A DNA stretch of 64,000 nt from Actinosynnema pretiosum (GCF_024171695.1 NZ_JAMTCF010000007.1:1-64000); one strand, 5' to 3'; positions 1-9,127 are shown, numbered from the stretch's first letter. The notes: generated from the letters alone by a model not told the origin. Made by a program: numbers and translations.

Positions 1-162
1 GGGCCAGGTGCCTGGCCAGTGCGTGGGGGACGTCGAGGATGGCAGGATGGGGGATCACAGGGAGTCTTTCCTGGACGGGGTCTTCGCAAATCCAGTCCTA
101 CCGGAAGGCTCCCTGTGCCATGCCCGCGGGACCTGACCAGCACAGACCTCACTGAGATCACC

Positions 163-309
163 TCACTTGTCAAGACGCCGTACGGCTCGGGTGGTCTTCC
201 GAACAATGCGGCGGCATCTTGACAAGCGCGCTTAGGCTTCGCCAGGCCAAACGGAGACGAGGGACGCGGGAGCAGTGCTGTGGGCTCGCTGCGCTCGCTC
301 CACAGCCCG
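163..309 (-). repeat. Truncated copy 1 of a dispersed structured repeat
   Basis: Read on the minus strand, this stretch matches the first half of the repeats at 21098-21404 and 47694-47999. It holds the head hairpin (arms at 277-283 and 300-306), the outer left arm (244-265) and both inner arms (212-228 and 164-180). The outer right arm and the 3' tail are missing, so the copy is broken. The rest of 1-390 holds no gene that I can support; 310-390 is a purine-rich run of AAGCGAAAG-like repeats. Confidence 0.75.
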
Positions 310-390
310 CTGCGCGGTGACGGTTGAAAAACCACGAGCAAAAGCGAAAGAAAAAGCGCAAGCAAAAGCGAAAAGCGAAAGCCCAAAACC

Positions 391-1146
391 CTAGGGTCGC
401 ACCGACTCCCAGGGCACGGTGACCTCACCCAAGCGCCACCGCTTCCGGTCGTCCAGCACCGGCCACCTCGTCGACAGCAGTCGCACCGACTCCACCCACC
501 GGGCCCTGGGCCCGAACGGTGCGAACGGGGCCGCCGTCGCCCAGCAGGCGTCCAGTTCCGCCAGCAGGGCGTGGACCCGTTCGCCCGGCACGTTGCGGTG
601 GATCAGCGCCTTCGGCAACCGTTCCGCCAGATCCCCCGGCGTGTCCAGGTCCGCAGGCAGGCACGACAAGGTGAACGTCTGCGGCCCTTCCGCGGTCAGC
701 GACACCCACGTGCAGCGCCTGCCCACCTCGTCGCAGGTGCCCTCCACGAGCACCCCGCCCGGCGCGAGCCTTCCCAGCATGGTTCCCCACGCCTCGACCG
801 CCTGCTCCTCCGTGTACTGCCGCAGCACGTTGAACGCACGCAGCAGCACCGGCCTCGCGCCCGCCAGCTCGAAACCGCCCCGCCGGAAGTCCAGCCCCGG
901 CGGGTCCGCCACGGCCTTGCCCGCTTCCACGCGCTCGGCGTCCAGCTCCAGGCCCAGCACCCGGACGTCCGGGCACACCGCGCGCAGCCTCGCGGCCATC
1001 TCCACGGTGGTGATCGGCGTCGACCCGTACCCCAGGTCCACCACCAGCGGCGCCCCGGTGAGCAGGTCGCGGTGGGCCGACACGACCCACCTGTCCACCC
1101 GGCGCAGGCGGTTCGGGTTGGTGGTGCCGCGCGTGGGCAGGCCCAT
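391..1146 (-). CDS. Class I SAM-dependent methyltransferase-like protein
   Basis: The 251-residue protein shows a Rossmann-type SAM-binding site early on: VVDLGYGSTP is motif I and VLGLELDAERV, about 35 residues later, is motif II. The remainder resembles class I methyltransferases without a diagnostic substrate motif, so the substrate is unknown. The start is the ATG at 1146, 20 nt after the stop of the upstream DUF2505 gene; open frame continues further upstream but runs through that gene. The pair is probably cotranscribed from the divergent promoter at 1672-1681. No membrane segment or signal peptide is visible. Confidence 0.75.
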   Translation of the reverse strand: MGLPTRGTTNPNRLRRVDRWVVSAHRDLLTGAPLVVDLGYGSTPITTVEMAARLRAVCPDVRVLGLELDAERVEAGKAVADPPGLDFRRGGFELAGARPVLLRAFNVLRQYTEEQAVEAWGTMLGRLAPGGVLVEGTCDEVGRRCTWVSLTAEGPQTFTLSCLPADLDTPGDLAERLPKALIHRNVPGERVHALLAELDACWATAAPFAPFGPRARWVESVRLLSTRWPVLDDRKRWRLGEVTVPWESVRP

Positions 1147-1166
1147 CGCCCGCGCGCGGCCTGCGG

Positions 1167-1664
1167 CTAGCCTCGGCGCGCGAGCCACTGGGACGTGAAC
1201 TCCGTCTCCTTGTCGAGCAGCTTCGCGACCTGCTCGACGACCATCTCCTCGACCTTCCCGCCCACCAGCGGGATCTTCACCTTCACCTGTCCGGTGAGGG
1301 TGATCGTGGACCCGCCACCGGGCTTGTCGGCCACCGTCATGGTGCCGTCCAGCTCTCCGGGGACCCCGGCGATGTCCACCCTGGACGTGCAGGTGCGGCC
1401 CGCCTCGGTCCACGACTCGGCGCGCTTGATGACCAGGTCACCGCCCAGGACCTTGCTCGCGATGGGCGGCAGGTCGGCCGAGCTGACGCCCTGGCGGAGC
1501 TCGTAGGCGACGCCGGTGGCGGTCACCGCGTGGCTGAGCAGGGCGCCTCCCGAGCCGCCGAGCACCTCCAGGCGGGCGCGCAGGTACGACTCGTCGACCA
1601 GCGCCGCGTACACGTCGGCGGCGGGCCAAGTCGTCTCGGTCAGGTGCTCGATGCGGCGTGCCAT
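1167..1664 (-). CDS. DUF2505 family protein
   Basis: The 165-residue protein begins MARRIEHLTETTW and has the layout of the actinobacterial DUF2505 family, a START/SRPBCC-like fold thought to form a hydrophobic pocket. Its ligand is unknown. In M. tuberculosis a similar gene (Rv0481c, recalled) also lies divergent to murB, which supports the assignment. The ATG at 1664 is preceded by TAGCCT with 7 nt between (minus strand), so a leaderless mRNA is likely. Only 25 nt separate this start from the murB start. Confidence 0.8.
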   Translation of the reverse strand: MARRIEHLTETTWPAADVYAALVDESYLRARLEVLGGSGGALLSHAVTATGVAYELRQGVSSADLPPIASKVLGGDLVIKRAESWTEAGRTCTSRVDIAGVPGELDGTMTVADKPGGGSTITLTGQVKVKIPLVGGKVEEMVVEQVAKLLDKETEFTSQWLARRG

Positions 1665-1671
1665 GTCGCGG

Positions 1672-1681
1672 AGGCTACCGT
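1672..1681. promoter_or_regulatory. Overlapping divergent -10 boxes for DUF2505 and murB
   Basis: The sequence AGGCTACCGT holds TACCGT on the plus strand (1676-1681, 8 nt before the murB GTG) and TAGCCT on the minus strand (1672-1677, 7 nt before the DUF2505 ATG). The two boxes share the central TA. Both spacings predict transcription starting at or near the start codon. Confidence 0.55.
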
Positions 1682-1689
1682 TTACCCCT

Positions 1690-2784
1690 GTGACCACCCC
1701 GCTGTCGTCCAGTGCCCAGGAGCGCGGTCGCGTGCCGCTCGCCGAGTGCACCACACTGCGGCTCGGTGGCCCGCCCGCGCGTTTCCTGCGCGCCACCACC
1801 GCCGCCGAGCTCGTCGACGCCGTCCGCGCCGCGGACGCTACCGGCGACCCCGTGCTCCTGCTCGGCGGGGGATCGAACCTGGTCGTCGCGGACGCCGGTT
1901 TCGCGGGCACCGCGATCCAGGTGGGCACCGCCGGTCGCCGCGTCGACCCGCTCGGCGACGGGCTCGTCCAGTTCACCGTGGAAGCGGGCGAGGACTGGGA
2001 CTCGGTCGTCGCCGACGCCGTCTCGCAGGGCCTCGGCGGGCTGGAGTGCCTGTCCGGCATCCCCGGCCAGGTCGGCGCGACCCCGGTGCAGAACGTCGGC
2101 GCGTACGGCGTCGAGGTGTCGCAGGTGCTGACCTCGGTCGACCTGCTGGACCGGGCCACCGGCCGGGTCAACCAGGTGCCCGCCGAGGCGCTGGGCCTGG
2201 CCTACCGGACCTCCGTCCTGAAGGGAACCGACCGCGCCGTCGTGCTGCGGGCCCGGTTCGCGCTCACCTCCGGCGGCCAGTCCGCCCCGATCCGCTACGG
2301 CGAGCTGGCCCGCGTCCTCGGCGTCGAGCAGGGCGACCGGGTGCCCGCCGACGCCGCCCGCAAGGCGGTGCTGGAGCTGCGCAGGGGCAAGGGCATGGTG
2401 CTCGACGCCGCCGACCACGACACGTGGAGCGCGGGCTCGTTCTTCACCAACCCGCTGCTCGACGAGACCACCCTCGGCGGGGTGCTGATCCGCATCGCCG
2501 AGCGGCTCGGCGACGAGGTGCCCGTGCCGACCTACCCGGCCACCCCCGGCCACCGCAAGCTGTCCGCCGCCTGGCTGATCGAGCGCGCCGGCTTCACCAA
2601 GGGCCACCGGGGTCCCGGCGGGCGGGTCGCGCTGTCCACCAAGCACACCCTGGCCCTGACCAACCGGGGCGGCGCGGCCACCGAGGACCTGCTCGACCTC
2701 GCCAGGGAGGTCAGGGACGGGGTGCGCGGCGCGTTCGGCGTGGAGCTGCACCCGGAACCGGTCATGGTGGGCTGTTCGCTCTAA
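1690..2784 (+). CDS. murB: UDP-N-acetylenolpyruvoylglucosamine reductase (MurB)
   Basis: This FAD enzyme uses NADPH to reduce UDP-GlcNAc-enolpyruvate to UDP-MurNAc, the second committed step of peptidoglycan precursor synthesis in the cytoplasm. The 364-residue protein has the FAD-binding LLGGGSNLVVAD motif, the GLECLSGIPGQVGATPVQNVG-type flavin/substrate segment, a YRTS segment, and the SAGSFFTNP motif with its catalytic serine, followed by a C-terminal LHPEPVMVG. Length and motif order are normal. The GTG at 1690 was chosen because murB homology starts just after it and a TACCGT box lies 8 nt upstream; the frame stays open to 1516, across the promoter. Confidence 0.97.
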   Translation: MTTPLSSSAQERGRVPLAECTTLRLGGPPARFLRATTAAELVDAVRAADATGDPVLLLGGGSNLVVADAGFAGTAIQVGTAGRRVDPLGDGLVQFTVEAGEDWDSVVADAVSQGLGGLECLSGIPGQVGATPVQNVGAYGVEVSQVLTSVDLLDRATGRVNQVPAEALGLAYRTSVLKGTDRAVVLRARFALTSGGQSAPIRYGELARVLGVEQGDRVPADAARKAVLELRRGKGMVLDAADHDTWSAGSFFTNPLLDETTLGGVLIRIAERLGDEVPVPTYPATPGHRKLSAAWLIERAGFTKGHRGPGGRVALSTKHTLALTNRGGAATEDLLDLAREVRDGVRGAFGVELHPEPVMVGCSL

Positions 2785-2969
2785 CCCCGGCGACGCGCGG
2801 GTTGACCTCGGGTGACCGGGGGTACGCCTGGTGGTTGCCGGGGGTGGAACCGTTGCCCGGCAAGGGGTTCCGCTCGCCTCCACGTGGTGAAGGCCGAATG
2901 GGTGACTCCGTGTGACGAATCCTCACCCAGCGCGTTTCATGGTGGTAGGAGCGTTACACGGAGGTCGTC

Positions 2970-3965
2970 ATGGACCATCCGGACTACGGGAGGGCGGCGG
3001 TCAGGCCGCTCAAGAGGCTGGTCGAGGACGACTTCCTGCGCAGGCCCGGTGTGGTCGGTGTGGACATCGGGGAGAAGGTCGTCGGCGGCGAGCCGACTGG
3101 GCGGCTGGCGATCGTCGTCTACGTCCGCGAGAAGGGCGCCGCGGGACGCCACACCATCCCGCCCGACGTGCTCGGCGTCCCCACGGACGTCGTGCAGGAC
3201 ACGTTCGCGCCGCACCACACGCTGGCCTCGCCGCAGGGCGGGAGCGGGGCCGAGCGGCACGGCCGCGTGCTCGGCGGCATCGGCGTCGGGCCCAGCCGCT
3301 CGGTGCGGTTCGTGCCGCCCGACGTGCCCAGGGCGGACGACTACCTCGTCGCGGGCACCCTCGGCGCGCTGGTGCGGGCGAGGGGAACCCACCGGCCCAT
3401 GGCGCTGACCGCGTTCCACGTGGCCTGCGTGGACGACGCGTGGGAGGTCGGCGACCCGATGGTGCACCCGTCCAGGGTGGACGGGGGCCACCCGGTGCGC
3501 GACCGGATCGCCACGCTCGCCCGCGCCGCCCTGTCCAGCCGGGTCGACGCGGCGGCGCTGCTGCTGCACGCCAGGCACACCTCGCCCGAGGTGGTCGGCC
3601 TCGGCCCGGTGCTCGGCGCGGCGGACGCCCGCGTCGGCTCACCGGTGCGCAAGCGCGGGCGCACCACCGGGATCACCGCCGGGGTGGTCGCGTCCACCGA
3701 CGCGGTCATCCGGCTCGACTACGGCGCGGGCATCGGCGTGCGGACCCTGCACGACCAGATCCGGGTGGAGACGCCGGGGTTCGGCGACCACGGCGACTCC
3801 GGCGCGGTGCTGCTCGACGAGGAGAACCACGTGGTCGGGCTCTACTGCGCGGGCAGCCCGCACCGGTCGTTCGCCAACCCGGTCGGGCCGGTGCTGGACC
3901 AGCTCGACGTCTACCTGCTCACACCCGGTGGGCTCGGCTCGCGGACGCTTGGGCGCGGGGCTTGA
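2970..3965 (+). CDS. Nal1-like trypsin-fold serine protease
   Basis: The 331-residue protein has chymotrypsin-fold signatures. The catalytic serine is in GDHGDSGAV (Ser277), the likely histidine in LTAFHVAC (His150), and an aspartate in RVDAAALL (Asp193) is a plausible third member. The layout resembles the NAL1-type serine protease-like family known from plants and bacteria. There is no signal peptide, so it should be cytoplasmic; its substrate is unknown. The ATG at 2970 follows GGAGG at 2958-2962. The last 47 nt overlap the convergent SDR gene. Confidence 0.7.
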   Translation: MDHPDYGRAAVRPLKRLVEDDFLRRPGVVGVDIGEKVVGGEPTGRLAIVVYVREKGAAGRHTIPPDVLGVPTDVVQDTFAPHHTLASPQGGSGAERHGRVLGGIGVGPSRSVRFVPPDVPRADDYLVAGTLGALVRARGTHRPMALTAFHVACVDDAWEVGDPMVHPSRVDGGHPVRDRIATLARAALSSRVDAAALLLHARHTSPEVVGLGPVLGAADARVGSPVRKRGRTTGITAGVVASTDAVIRLDYGAGIGVRTLHDQIRVETPGFGDHGDSGAVLLDEENHVVGLYCAGSPHRSFANPVGPVLDQLDVYLLTPGGLGSRTLGRGA

Positions 3966-4650
3966 GCACGATGGTGTCCAGGTTGACGTGCGAGGGCCTG
4001 GTCACCGCGAACGCGATGGTGTCGGCGACGTCGTCGGCGGTCAGCGGGGTCAGGCCCCGGTAGACGGCGGCGGCGCGCTCGGCGTCCCCGTCGAACCGGT
4101 TGACCGAGAAGTCGGTCTCGACCATGCCCGGCAGGACCTCGGTGACCCGGACCGGCTCGCCCAGCAGCTCGCCGCGCAGCGTGCGGTGCATCGCGGACTG
4201 GGCGTGCTTGGCCGAGGTGTAGCCGGAGCCGTTGTCGTAGGCCTCGAACGCGGCGATCGAGGTCACCGTGACGACGTGCCCGTCGCCGGAGGCGATCAGC
4301 TTGGGCAGCAGCGCCTTGGTGACCCGGAGCGTGCCGAGCACGTTGGTCTCCCACATCCAGCGCCACTGCTCCTCGTCGGCCTCGGCGACGCTGCTCAGAC
4401 CGCGGGCGCCGCCCGCGTTGTTGACCAGGACGCGGACCTCGGGCACGGCCTCGACCAGGGCCGCGACGGACGCGGCGTCGGTCACGTCGAGCTCGATCGC
4501 CGTGCCGTTCACCTGAGCCGCGATATTCTGGATCAGTTCCAGGCGGCGAGCGCCGAGCACGACGTGGAAGCCCTCGGCGGCCAGCCTGCGCGCGGTGGCT
4601 TCGCCGATTCCCGCGCTGGCTCCGGTGACTACTGCGGTAGGACGGTTCAC
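3919..4650 (-). CDS. Short-chain dehydrogenase/reductase (SDR)
   Basis: The 243-residue protein is a classical SDR: TGASAGIG near the N-terminus binds NAD(P), NNAG is present, and the serine plus YTSAK catalytic motif sits near residue 150. It resembles the YdfG/serine-dehydrogenase-like group, and its substrate cannot be read from sequence. An SDR also follows the lprQ-type gene in M. tuberculosis (Rv0484c, recalled). The GTG at 4650 gives an N-terminus matching the family. Its 3' end runs 47 nt into the convergent protease gene. Confidence 0.88.
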   Translation of the reverse strand: MNRPTAVVTGASAGIGEATARRLAAEGFHVVLGARRLELIQNIAAQVNGTAIELDVTDAASVAALVEAVPEVRVLVNNAGGARGLSSVAEADEEQWRWMWETNVLGTLRVTKALLPKLIASGDGHVVTVTSIAAFEAYDNGSGYTSAKHAQSAMHRTLRGELLGEPVRVTEVLPGMVETDFSVNRFDGDAERAAAVYRGLTPLTADDVADTIAFAVTRPSHVNLDTIVLKPRAQASASRAHRV

Positions 4651-4656
4651 ACCGCG

Positions 4657-4662
4657 ATCCTA
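4657..4662 (-). promoter_or_regulatory. -10 box of the SDR gene
   Basis: TAGGAT on the minus strand lies 6 nt before the GTG start, predicting a leaderless transcript. No clear -35 box is seen. Confidence 0.4.
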
Positions 4663-4753
4663 GGTCGATCCTCGGGTGGGGCCCGGTCTGTGGCGCAGGT
4701 CACCTGCACTTGCCGGGGTGCTGGGACGTCCTTGTCGGTGGGAGGTCGGAAAC

Positions 4754-5899
4754 GTGCGAAAGAAGTTGGCCGCGCTGCTCGTGGGCGGCGCGCTGCTGGT
4801 CGGGTGCTCGTCGAACGTGGAGCAGGGGAGCCCGTCGCCGGTCGGTGGGGACAACCCGCCGGTCGCGAAGCTCACCGCGAACCCCGCCGACGGGACGAAG
4901 GACGTGCCGGTGAACTCGCCGGTCAAGGTCGAGGTGCAGGACGGGGCGATCGACCAGGTCGCCGTGACCAACCCGGAGGGCCAGGCGGTCCAGGGCGCGC
5001 TCGCCGAGGACAAGAGGAGCTGGGCCAGCACCGAGCCGCTGGGCTTCGGCAAGCAGTACAGCTACTCGGGGAAGGCCACCGGGTCGGACGGCAAGCCGGT
5101 CGAGCTGAAGGGCTCGTTCACCACGCTCACCCCGGCCAGCCAGGTCCGCGCCACGCTGTTCCCCGGTGACGACCAGGTCATGGGCGTCGCGGTGCCGATC
5201 AAGGTCGAGTTCGACGTGGACGTGCAGGACAAGGCGACCGTCGAGAAGGCGCTGACCGTCACCAACAGCGCGAACGTGCAGGGCGGCTGGGCCTGGCTGA
5301 ACGCCCGCGAGGTGCACTACCGGCCGGAGAACTACTGGCCCGCGAACACGAAGATCCGCGTCGAGGCGAAGCTGTACGGCGTGGCCTACGGCGGCGGCGC
5401 GTACGGGCGGGCCGACGTGACCAGCGACTTCACCATCGGCCGCAACCAGGTCGTGAAGATCGACACCCCGTCGCACCAGCTCGTGGTGCAGCGCGACGGG
5501 CAGACCGTGAAGAGCTACCCGGCGTCGTTCGGCAAGGACGACGAGCCTGACCTGAACACGCCGAACGGCACGTTCGTGGTCATGCAGAAGGACCCGCAGT
5601 TCAGCTTCGACAACCCGCGCTACGGCTACACCAACGTGCTGAAGAAGTGGGCCGTGCGGTTCTCGAACCACGGCGAGTTCATCCACGAGAACAACGACAA
5701 CCTGGCCAACATCGGCAAGAACAACACCTCGCACGGCTGCGCGAACCTGTCCGAGGCCGACGCCAAGGACTACTACGACTCGGCGCTGGTCGGCGACCCG
5801 GTGGAGGTCACCGGGGCCAGCCACACGCTGCCCCCGCAGTTCGACTGGTACGACTGGCAGATCCCGTGGTCGCAGTGGCAGACCATGTCGGCCCTGTGA
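4754..5899 (+). CDS. L,D-transpeptidase lipoprotein (Ig-like + YkuD)
   Basis: The 381-residue exported enzyme forms 3-3 cross-links in peptidoglycan. It starts with a lipoprotein signal (LLVGCSS; cysteine about residue 17), followed by two Ig-like segments and a YkuD catalytic domain. The catalytic Cys329 lies in SHGCANLS, with His327 and the conserved upstream His311 in FIHEN. A C-terminal tail rich in Trp follows (FDWYDWQIPWSQW), as in mycobacterial Ldt enzymes. The GTG at 4754 follows GGAGG and gives a proper signal peptide. The position between murB and mshA matches M. tuberculosis lprQ (Rv0483, recalled). Confidence 0.92.
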   Translation: MRKKLAALLVGGALLVGCSSNVEQGSPSPVGGDNPPVAKLTANPADGTKDVPVNSPVKVEVQDGAIDQVAVTNPEGQAVQGALAEDKRSWASTEPLGFGKQYSYSGKATGSDGKPVELKGSFTTLTPASQVRATLFPGDDQVMGVAVPIKVEFDVDVQDKATVEKALTVTNSANVQGGWAWLNAREVHYRPENYWPANTKIRVEAKLYGVAYGGGAYGRADVTSDFTIGRNQVVKIDTPSHQLVVQRDGQTVKSYPASFGKDDEPDLNTPNGTFVVMQKDPQFSFDNPRYGYTNVLKKWAVRFSNHGEFIHENNDNLANIGKNNTSHGCANLSEADAKDYYDSALVGDPVEVTGASHTLPPQFDWYDWQIPWSQWQTMSAL

Positions 5900-5950
5900 T
5901 CCAGGCCCGGTGAGGCCGACCGGCTGAGCCGACCGCACGAGACCTTCCGA

Positions 5951-5994
5951 GGAGGGCCCCGCTCGCACCCGCGAGCGGGGCCCTCCGGGTTTTC
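5951..5994 (+). terminator. Strong intrinsic terminator after the L,D-transpeptidase
   Basis: A perfect 16-bp stem (5951-5966 with 5971-5986) closes a 4-nt loop and is followed by GGGTTTTC. It isolates the transpeptidase gene from mshA. Confidence 0.85.
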
Positions 5995-6129
5995 GGGGCG
6001 CACCTGTGACGGTGCGCACGAACCGGGAAGTTGAGAGTCCTTCAAGACGTTGGTCATGGCCGTGGAGACATCTGTCCTCGGTCGGGAGCCAGCAGCGAAC
6101 CCGGTCGCGTCCGTCGCGGAGGTGGTCCG

Positions 6130-7383
6130 GTGAAGCGGGTCGCGGTGCTGTCGGTGCACACGTCGCCGCTGGAGCAGCCGGGGACCGGCGACGCGGGCGG
6201 CATGAACGTCTACGTGGTGCAGACCGCCACCGCGATGGCCAGGCGCGGCGTCGAGGTGGAGATCTTCACCAGGGCCACCTCGTCCGAGCTGCCCCCGGTC
6301 GCGGAGCTGGCGCCGGGCGTGAAGGTGCGGCACGTGGTCGCCGGGCCGTTCTCCGGGCTGGAGAAGGAGGAGCTGCCGGGCCAGCTGTGCGCGTTCACCG
6401 CGGGCGTGCTGCGCGCCGAGGCCCGCCACGAGCCGGGCCACTACGACGTCGTCCACTCGCACTACTGGCTGTCCGGGCAGGTCGGCTGGCTGGCGCGGGA
6501 GCGCTGGGGCGTGCCGCTGGTGCACACCGCGCACACCCTGGCCAAGGTGAAGAACCTGGCGCTGGCCGAGTCCGACGCGCCCGAGCCGAGGATGCGGGTC
6601 ATCGGCGAGGAGCAGGTCGTCGCCGAGGCCGACCGGCTGATCGCCAACACCGACGTGGAGGCCGACCAGCTCACCGGGCTGTACGCGGCCGACCCGGCCA
6701 AGGTGCTGGTCGTGCCGCCCGGCGTGGATCTCGACCGGTTCACCCCCGGCGACCGGGGCGAGGCCAGGCGCTCGCTGGGCCTGCCGCCCGACGCGCTCGT
6801 GCTCGCGTTCGTCGGGCGCATCCAGCCGCTGAAGGCGCCGGACGTGCTCGTGCGCGCCACCGCCGCCCTGCTGGAGCGCGACCCCGGACTGCGGTCGCGG
6901 CTCGTGGTGCTGGTCGTCGGCGGGCCGTCCGGGTCCGGGATGCGGACCCCCGACGAGCTGGTCGGGCTGGCGCGCGCGCTCGGCGTGGCCGACGTGGTGC
7001 GGTTCCTGCCGCCGCAGGGCGGTGGCTCGCTCGCCCAGGTGTACCGGGCGGCCGACGCGGTCGCCGTGCCCAGCCACAACGAGTCGTTCGGGCTGGTGGC
7101 GCTGGAGGCCCAGGCGTGCGGGACGCCCGTGGTGGCCGCCGCCGTCGGCGGGCTGCCGGTGGCCGTGCGCGACGGGGTGACCGGGCTGCTGGTGGCCGGG
7201 CACCGCACCCCGGACTGGGCGGACGCGCTGTCCCGGCTCGTGCTCGCGCCGGGGCTGCGGGCGGAGCTGGCGGGCAACGCGGTCGGCCATGCGCGAGGGT
7301 TCTCCTGGGACCGCACGACCGAATCGCTGCTCGCGGCGTACGAGCAGGCGCGTGACGTGTTCCGGGAGGAGGTCTACGCGTGA
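6130..7383 (+). CDS. mshA: D-inositol 3-phosphate glycosyltransferase (MshA)
   Basis: This GT4-family enzyme transfers GlcNAc from UDP-GlcNAc to 1L-inositol 1-phosphate, the first step of mycothiol synthesis. The 417-residue protein carries [20 protein letters not shown] at its N-terminus, the PPGVDLDRF hinge, [12 protein letters not shown], and the C-terminal [17 protein letters not shown] donor-binding motif. The GTG at 6130 follows GGAGGTGGTCC; the frame opens 99 nt earlier without family similarity. The downstream YbjN gene overlaps by 4 nt, so the two are translationally coupled. Confidence 0.95.
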   Translation: MKRVAVLSVHTSPLEQPGTGDAGGMNVYVVQTATAMARRGVEVEIFTRATSSELPPVAELAPGVKVRHVVAGPFSGLEKEELPGQLCAFTAGVLRAEARHEPGHYDVVHSHYWLSGQVGWLARERWGVPLVHTAHTLAKVKNLALAESDAPEPRMRVIGEEQVVAEADRLIANTDVEADQLTGLYAADPAKVLVVPPGVDLDRFTPGDRGEARRSLGLPPDALVLAFVGRIQPLKAPDVLVRATAALLERDPGLRSRLVVLVVGGPSGSGMRTPDELVGLARALGVADVVRFLPPQGGGSLAQVYRAADAVAVPSHNESFGLVALEAQACGTPVVAAAVGGLPVAVRDGVTGLLVAGHRTPDWADALSRLVLAPGLRAELAGNAVGHARGFSWDRTTESLLAAYEQARDVFREEVYA

Positions 7384-7877
7384 GCCCGACCGATGCCGAG
7401 CTGGACGCGGTCATCAGGTCCGCACTGGACGACCGGGGTCTCGCCCACGAGAGCCCCGAGCCGGGGCGGTTCTTCGTGGAGCTGCCGGGGACGAAGAAGC
7501 TGCGCACCAACTGCTGGCTGGTCGTGGGGCGGCACGCGGTGCTGGTCGAGGCGTTCGTGTGCCGCAGGCCCGACGAGTCCTTCGAGGAGGTCTACCGGTT
7601 CCTGCTGCGGCGCAACGCCCGGCTGTACGGGGTGCACTACACGCTCGACGGCGAGGGCGACGTCTACCTGGTCGGGCGGATCGGGCGGCACGCGGTGACG
7701 CCGGACGAGCTGGACCGGGTGCTCGGGCAGGTGCTGGAGGCGGCGGACGGCGACTTCAACCCGCTGCTGGAGCTCGGGTTCGCCTCGGCGATCCGGCGGG
7801 AGTGGGCGTGGCGGGTCTCGCGGGGCGAGCCGCTGGCCAACCTGAGCGCGTTCCGGCACCTCGTGTCCGACTCGTGA
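7380..7877 (+). CDS. YbjN domain-containing protein
   Basis: The 165-residue protein resembles the YbjN family, which has the fold of type III secretion chaperones, and starts with a GTGA overlap of the mshA stop. A YbjN-type gene next to mshA is a recurrent actinobacterial arrangement (Rv0487, recalled). It has no membrane segment. Its role is not established; cotranscription with mshA suggests a link to thiol metabolism, but that is inference. Confidence 0.82.
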   Translation: MSPTDAELDAVIRSALDDRGLAHESPEPGRFFVELPGTKKLRTNCWLVVGRHAVLVEAFVCRRPDESFEEVYRFLLRRNARLYGVHYTLDGEGDVYLVGRIGRHAVTPDELDRVLGQVLEAADGDFNPLLELGFASAIRREWAWRVSRGEPLANLSAFRHLVSDS

Positions 7878-7944
7878 TCCGCTAGCGGCAACGCCGGGCC
7901 CACCCCGCACCGTCCCACCGGCAGCGTTCGAGGGAGGGGTCGCG

Positions 7945-9024
7945 GTGAGACGTGTCGTGGTGGTGGGCGTGGTGGCGCTGGGTCTGCTGGTCGGGTGCTC
8001 CGGGGGCGGGACGCCGTCGACGGCGCCCGCGATGGTGGCGCCGGACGAGGGCGGCGCGCGGGGGATCGCGCCCCAGCGGGACCCGGCCCGGCAGGACCCG
8101 GCCCAGCGGGACCCGGCCCGGCAGGACCCGGCCCGGCAGGACTCGGCCGGGAGCGGGCAGCAGGTCCCCGGACAGCCCGAGCAGCCGGGGGAGGTGCTGT
8201 CCGGGCGGGACCTGGTGCGCACGGCCGACGTGGACCTGGTGTCCGGCGACGTCGACGGCGTGGTGGCGCGGGTGGGGGCCGCCGCCGAGGAGCGCGGCGG
8301 GTTCGTCGCCAGCGAGAGCTCCAGCGGCAGCAGGGGCACGGCGGTGGTCCGGGTGCCTGGGGAGCGGTTCGAGGACTTCCTGGGGGCGCTGGGCGGGCTG
8401 GACGGGGTCTCGGTGGAGCGGCGCGAGGTGCGCACCGAGGACGTCACCGAGCAGGTCGTGGACGTCCAGGCGCGGTTGGCCACCCAGCGGGCGTCCGTGG
8501 AGCGGGTCAGGGCGCTGCTGGACCGGGCGGCCACCACCGCCGAGATCGCGCAGATCGAGGGCGAGCTGACCCGGCGGCAGGCCGACCTGGAGTCGCTGCA
8601 GGGGCGGCTGGAGTCGTTGAAGGGGCGCGTCGCGCTGTCCACGGTGACCGTGGTGGTGCGGGCGGAGGCGGGGAAGGCCGCCCCGGACGGGCCGCCGGGG
8701 TTCCTGGACGCGCTGCGCGGGGGTTGGGACGCGCTGGTCGTGGCGCTGGCGTTCGTGCTGGCCGCGCTGGGGGCCTCGCTGCCGTTCCTGGTCGTGCTCG
8801 CGATCCCGGTGACCGCGCTGGTGGTCCTGCGGCGGCGTCGGCGGGCCGGGCGCGGGTCCGGGCGGGCGCTCGGCGGCGGGGTGGCGGGCGGTGCGGTCGG
8901 CGGTGCGGCTGGCGGCGCGGCCGGGGGTGATCCCGAAGCCGGTTCCGGGCCTGGTGGGACCGCTCTTCCCGAAGATCGGGAAGAACCGGCGGCCGAACAG
9001 GGCGCGGTACGACCGAAAGAGTGA
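7945..9024 (+). CDS. DUF4349 membrane-anchored lipoprotein
   Basis: The 359-residue protein has a lipoprotein signal (LLVGCSGG), then a low-complexity linker of RDPAQ/QDPAR repeats (about residues 44-68). A DUF4349 domain follows, with a central coiled coil around residues 165-225, and then a transmembrane segment near residues 265-290 with an RRRRR stop-transfer. The C-terminus is rich in Gly and Ala. The family's function is unknown; it is envelope-located. The GTG at 7945 follows GGGAGGGG. Confidence 0.82.
   Translation: MRRVVVVGVVALGLLVGCSGGGTPSTAPAMVAPDEGGARGIAPQRDPARQDPAQRDPARQDPARQDSAGSGQQVPGQPEQPGEVLSGRDLVRTADVDLVSGDVDGVVARVGAAAEERGGFVASESSSGSRGTAVVRVPGERFEDFLGALGGLDGVSVERREVRTEDVTEQVVDVQARLATQRASVERVRALLDRAATTAEIAQIEGELTRRQADLESLQGRLESLKGRVALSTVTVVVRAEAGKAAPDGPPGFLDALRGGWDALVVALAFVLAALGASLPFLVVLAIPVTALVVLRRRRRAGRGSGRALGGGVAGGAVGGAAGGAAGGDPEAGSGPGGTALPEDREEPAAEQGAVRPKE
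8074..8148 (+). repeat. 15-bp in-frame tandem repeat (5 units)
   Basis: Five consecutive 15-bp units of the type CRGCRGGACCCGGCC encode the pentapeptide repeats in the linker of the DUF4349 lipoprotein. The register is exact, so length change would keep the reading frame. Confidence 0.9.
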
Positions 9025-9057
9025 GCATTCACCGGATCGCCGCTACTGCGGGTGAGT

Positions 9058-9127
9058 GATCGACGGGGAGCGCGGGGCGGCTTGGAGGTGAGGGGGAGTC
9101 AGTATCTCAAGCCGCCCCGCGTCGATC
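9058..9127 (+). terminator. Long hairpin after the DUF4349 gene
   Basis: A 13-bp stem (9071-9083 with 9109-9121) carries a 25-nt loop, and flanking GATCGAC (9058-9064) can pair with GTCGATC (9121-9127) around a 6-nt bulge. There is no T-run, so termination is inferred from position and stability only. Confidence 0.45.
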
